Shown here: one piece after another, positions 9,667 through 11,078 of the stretch | Layout: each line of letters starts with the position of its first letter | Numbering within the stretch: the first letter of the stretch is position 1 | NCBI GenBank assembly: GCA_903879975.1 | Contig: CAIRNL010000788.1 | Location: 1 to 11,078 of the forward strand | DNA from: an uncultured Chloroflexota bacterium | GTDB taxonomy: Bacteria > Chloroflexota > Anaerolineae > Caldilineales > Caldilineaceae | Reading direction: 5' to 3' | Length of the DNA stretch: 11,078 nt | Made by a program: the position numbers and the translations under genes | Notes under the pieces: model-generated | The model's input: only the letters and a program-made list of their open reading frames with translations | Databases searched by the model: none | Told to the model about the DNA's origin: nothing

Positions 9667-10428
9667 TCAGGTGGGAAAGGGATAGATCTCGGCAATGAAT
9701 TGCTTGTCTGTCTCCGAGAGCTCGCTGTTGCTCCAAGGAATCTCGTAGCCGCCCTTTGTCAATTCCCGCGGCACCGGGTAGAGCATGATCGAGTGTTTGT
9801 CGAACTCTGTGTACCGGTCTGAGGCCGGTATCGCCAGCACGTTGGAGCGAATGTATTCTTCTGACCAGCCGTTGGTACGCTGGTAATAGGCGATGACCTT
9901 CCCCTCGTCCCAGGGAATGTCGGCGACTGGCGACAGATGTTCGTGCAGCAGGCCCAGTGCATGGCCGAATTCGTGGAGCACGACGCGCCGATATTCGATC
10001 TCCGGCGTATCTGCCCGGAGCCAGCCCAGATTCATCGTCGGCTTTCCGGCAAGTTGTGGCAGGCTGCAATCGGTGCCCATGTAGGACCATGATCCCACCT
10101 GGGGATTGAAGGCAATGCGAATCTCGGCGTCCGGCCCGGCGCCAAACTGGAACTGGATGTTGGCGAACTGGCTCCATTCATGGGCGATGGGTTCGACGCG
10201 CTGGTGCACGGCCTGGTCGCCGTCCATGAAGTGAACGCGCAGAATCATGCCATGGGGCCACCGCCGGCTTGTATTGAATACACCAGATTTGACTTGCGGT
10301 TCGCCCAAGACATCACCTAGCAGAGCGAGTTCGTTGTCGGGATTCACCTCGCGCGCGTGCTGCTCTGCGAAATCTTGTAATGCAGTCTCCGGCTTGACAA
10401 TTGTGCACAATCCCTGAAGTGCTTCCAT
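9667..10428 (-). CDS. Astacin-like (metzincin, M12-type) zinc metalloprotease
   Basis: The 253-residue protein has an N-terminal segment of about 50 residues and then a metzincin catalytic domain. The extended zinc motif HEFGHALGLLHEH supplies His152, His156 and His162 as zinc ligands, with Glu153 as the general base. A Met-turn SIMLYP follows (Met215), with Tyr217 at the position of the astacin zinc-binding Tyr. Upstream, RVHFMDG and HEWSQFANIQFQFG match the astacin/matrixin N-terminal half. The protein is as short as a bare catalytic domain. No signal peptide, propeptide Cys switch or anchor is visible, which is unusual because this family is normally secreted. Two adjacent ATGs (10431, 10428) follow AGGAGG by 2 and 5 nt; the second spacing is better. 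The open frame continues to 10881, but that part is compositionally noise-like and contains the promoter. First gene of a three-gene operon. Confidence 0.9.
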   Translation of the reverse strand: MEALQGLCTIVKPETALQDFAEQHAREVNPDNELALLGDVLGEPQVKSGVFNTSRRWPHGMILRVHFMDGDQAVHQRVEPIAHEWSQFANIQFQFGAGPDAEIRIAFNPQVGSWSYMGTDCSLPQLAGKPTMNLGWLRADTPEIEYRRVVLHEFGHALGLLHEHLSPVADIPWDEGKVIAYYQRTNGWSEEYIRSNVLAIPASDRYTEFDKHSIMLYPVPRELTKGGYEIPWSNSELSETDKQFIAEIYPFPT

Positions 10429-10433
10429 CATGG

Positions 10434-10439
10434 CCTCCT
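10434..10439 (-). promoter_or_regulatory. AGGAGG SD deciding the metalloprotease start
   Basis: This site is 5 nt from the ATG at 10428 and 2 nt from the ATG at 10431, which favours the inner Met. It argues against the 150-residue N-terminal extension that the open frame would allow. Confidence 0.75.
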
Positions 10440-10546
10440 GAGAAGGGAAGATTGCTCGTGGGTCCCGTCGTCTGGCTTTCCCGTGTAGCCGGTGCGGCGT
10501 TGATTGGGACTCTTTCCATTCGGCGCACTCGATACCCTCAACATAA

Positions 10547-10575
10547 ACTTTACGCCCAAGTTGGCTAGATGTCAA
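10547..10575 (-). promoter_or_regulatory. Near-consensus sigma-70-type promoter for the hydrolase operon
   Basis: On the minus strand a perfect TTGACA (10570-10575) is followed by a 17-bp spacer and TAAAGT (10547-10552), which matches TATAAT at four of six positions. The start of transcription would fall near 10540, giving a 5' leader of about 110 nt before the ATG at 10428. The leader is long enough for control, but I saw no clear riboswitch or terminator in it. Confidence 0.55.
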
Positions 10576-10783
10576 AGTGGACTTTGGCGTGGGTGCGTAC
10601 CGAATTCCTGGCGAGAACATCGCCGGCGTACTGCCAGATGGGATGGCATGACTCAGATGCTGTTGCCGCGTGCCAGGTGTCCCCGACGCCAAACGTACCC
10701 TCCAGCGCGCTGCGTGTGCGGAAACATTGTTCGCCGAGGATGTTTGTTTCAACCGCGAAGTATGCCCGCCCAGCCGATGCGGT

Positions 10784-10812
10784 TTGCTCTTGCCTGCACA
10801 GCATGCTAGCAT
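10784..10812 (+). promoter_or_regulatory. Weak candidate promoter for tgt
   Basis: TTGCTC (10784-10789), a 17-bp spacer and TAGCAT (10807-10812) lie 68 bp before the tgt ATG. The -35 matches only TTG and the -10 four of six positions, so this is suggestive only. Confidence 0.25.
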
Positions 10813-10879
10813 TCGTGCGTCAGGCCGGCAGCTGGGTGGGCCATGCCCAGTTCCGGTCAATCTGGAGAAGAGTTCACTC

Positions 10880-11078
10880 ATGAGTTTTCGCTTTGAATTG
10901 CACCAGCAGGAGGGCGCTGCCCGGTGCAGTACTTTCTATACGCCGCACGGCCCCATCGACATGCCGGCCTTTGCGCCGGTAGGTACGCAGGCCAATGTCA
11001 AGACACTGGAGCCGCGCGACTTGCATGCGGCCGGCGCCGGGTTGATCCTGGCCAACACCTATCATCTTTATCTGCGGC
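10880..11078 (+). CDS. tgt: Queuine tRNA-ribosyltransferase (tRNA-guanine transglycosylase), 5' end
   Basis: The first 66 residues are visible and the gene runs off the right edge. Tgt exchanges guanine-34 in GUN-anticodon tRNAs (Asp, Asn, His, Tyr) for the queuosine precursor preQ1 in the cytoplasm. The N-terminal landmarks are all present: MSFRFEL, TPHGPIDMPAFAPVGTQANVKTL (which opens the TIM barrel and continues toward the substrate-binding aspartate further on) and ILANTYHLYLR. The ATG gives the normal family N-terminus. A weak AGAG lies 7 nt upstream, with GGAG further back. It is transcribed away from the protease operon and shares the intergenic region with it. No other queuosine gene is visible in the window. 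Confidence 0.96.
   Translation, partial: MSFRFELHQQEGAARCSTFYTPHGPIDMPAFAPVGTQANVKTLEPRDLHAAGAGLILANTYHLYLR

Larger units (their letters stand above)
10432..10879. other. Divergent intergenic region between the protease operon and tgt
   Basis: This 448-bp stretch carries the leader and promoter of the minus-strand operon, a candidate plus-strand promoter for tgt, and no confident gene. A minus-strand frame at 10565-10804 (79 codons) has coding-like base use by my hand count (G+C about 60, 52 and 67% at codon positions 1, 2 and 3). It has no SD before its ATG, and its end overlaps the operon's -35. It may be a decayed gene or chance. A plus-strand 104-codon frame from 10569 overlaps the tgt start out of frame and has no family character. 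Confidence 0.55.

Noticed and set aside
10571..10651. Plus-strand peptide-like stretch VKVDFGVGAYRIPGENIAGV, considered as a gene remnant
   Set aside because: It is under 40 codons between stops, has no start or SD, and no family can be named.
10429..10881. Roughly 150-residue N-terminal extension of the metalloprotease
   Set aside because: The composition is random-looking, the stretch contains the TTGACA/TAAAGT promoter and AGGAGG, and it would run into tgt on the other strand.

Overview
The window is GC-rich with compactly packed genes. It looks like chromosomal DNA from a bacterium of the Chloroflexota (Caldilinea/Anaerolineae-like). The clues are Pro/Thr/Ala-rich linkers of the kind common in exported Chloroflexota proteins, GTG starts with strong AGGAGG-type Shine-Dalgarno (SD) sites, and the mix of families. 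This assignment is an inference from style, not from a marker gene. No rRNA, tRNA, CRISPR array, transposase or phage structural gene was seen.

Layout from left to right. (1) Positions 3-590 (+) hold the 3' end of a gene for a probable extracytoplasmic protein with a Pro-rich linker and a terminal beta-rich domain. It converges, with one base between stop codons, on (2) a two-gene minus-strand unit at 592-4493: an M24-family metallopeptidase followed by a 904-residue UxaA/GarD-type (altronate/galactarate dehydratase-like) enzyme. That enzyme contains two diverged copies of the catalytic core, and each copy has lost the key residues the other keeps. (3) A 345-bp divergent intergenic region with inverted repeats separates this unit from (4) a four-TM small membrane protein (4839-5321, +) carrying a 9-bp tandem repeat. 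A perfect 13-bp-arm palindrome at 5331-5359 lies between that gene and the next, convergent, unit.

(5) The right half is a tight minus-strand operon read from 10428 down to 5420. It encodes an astacin-like zinc metalloprotease, a transglutaminase-like Cys-His-Asp protein with an N-terminal coiled coil, and a 987-residue protein joining a glycosidase-like TIM barrel, an SH3-type domain, an N-acetylmuramidase-type lysozyme domain and a C-terminal two-TM membrane module. A near-consensus promoter (TTGACA-17 bp-TAAAGT) precedes it. All three products look like hydrolases or transferases acting on proteins or peptidoglycan, yet none starts with a recognisable signal peptide. This cassette is the best candidate for an undescribed system. 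(6) The window ends in the first 66 codons of tgt (queuosine tRNA-guanine transglycosylase), transcribed divergently from the protease operon.

The two minus-strand units look functionally separate: one is catabolic (sugar-acid or related hydroxy-acid dehydration plus peptide cleavage) and the other is directed at the cell envelope or at macromolecules.
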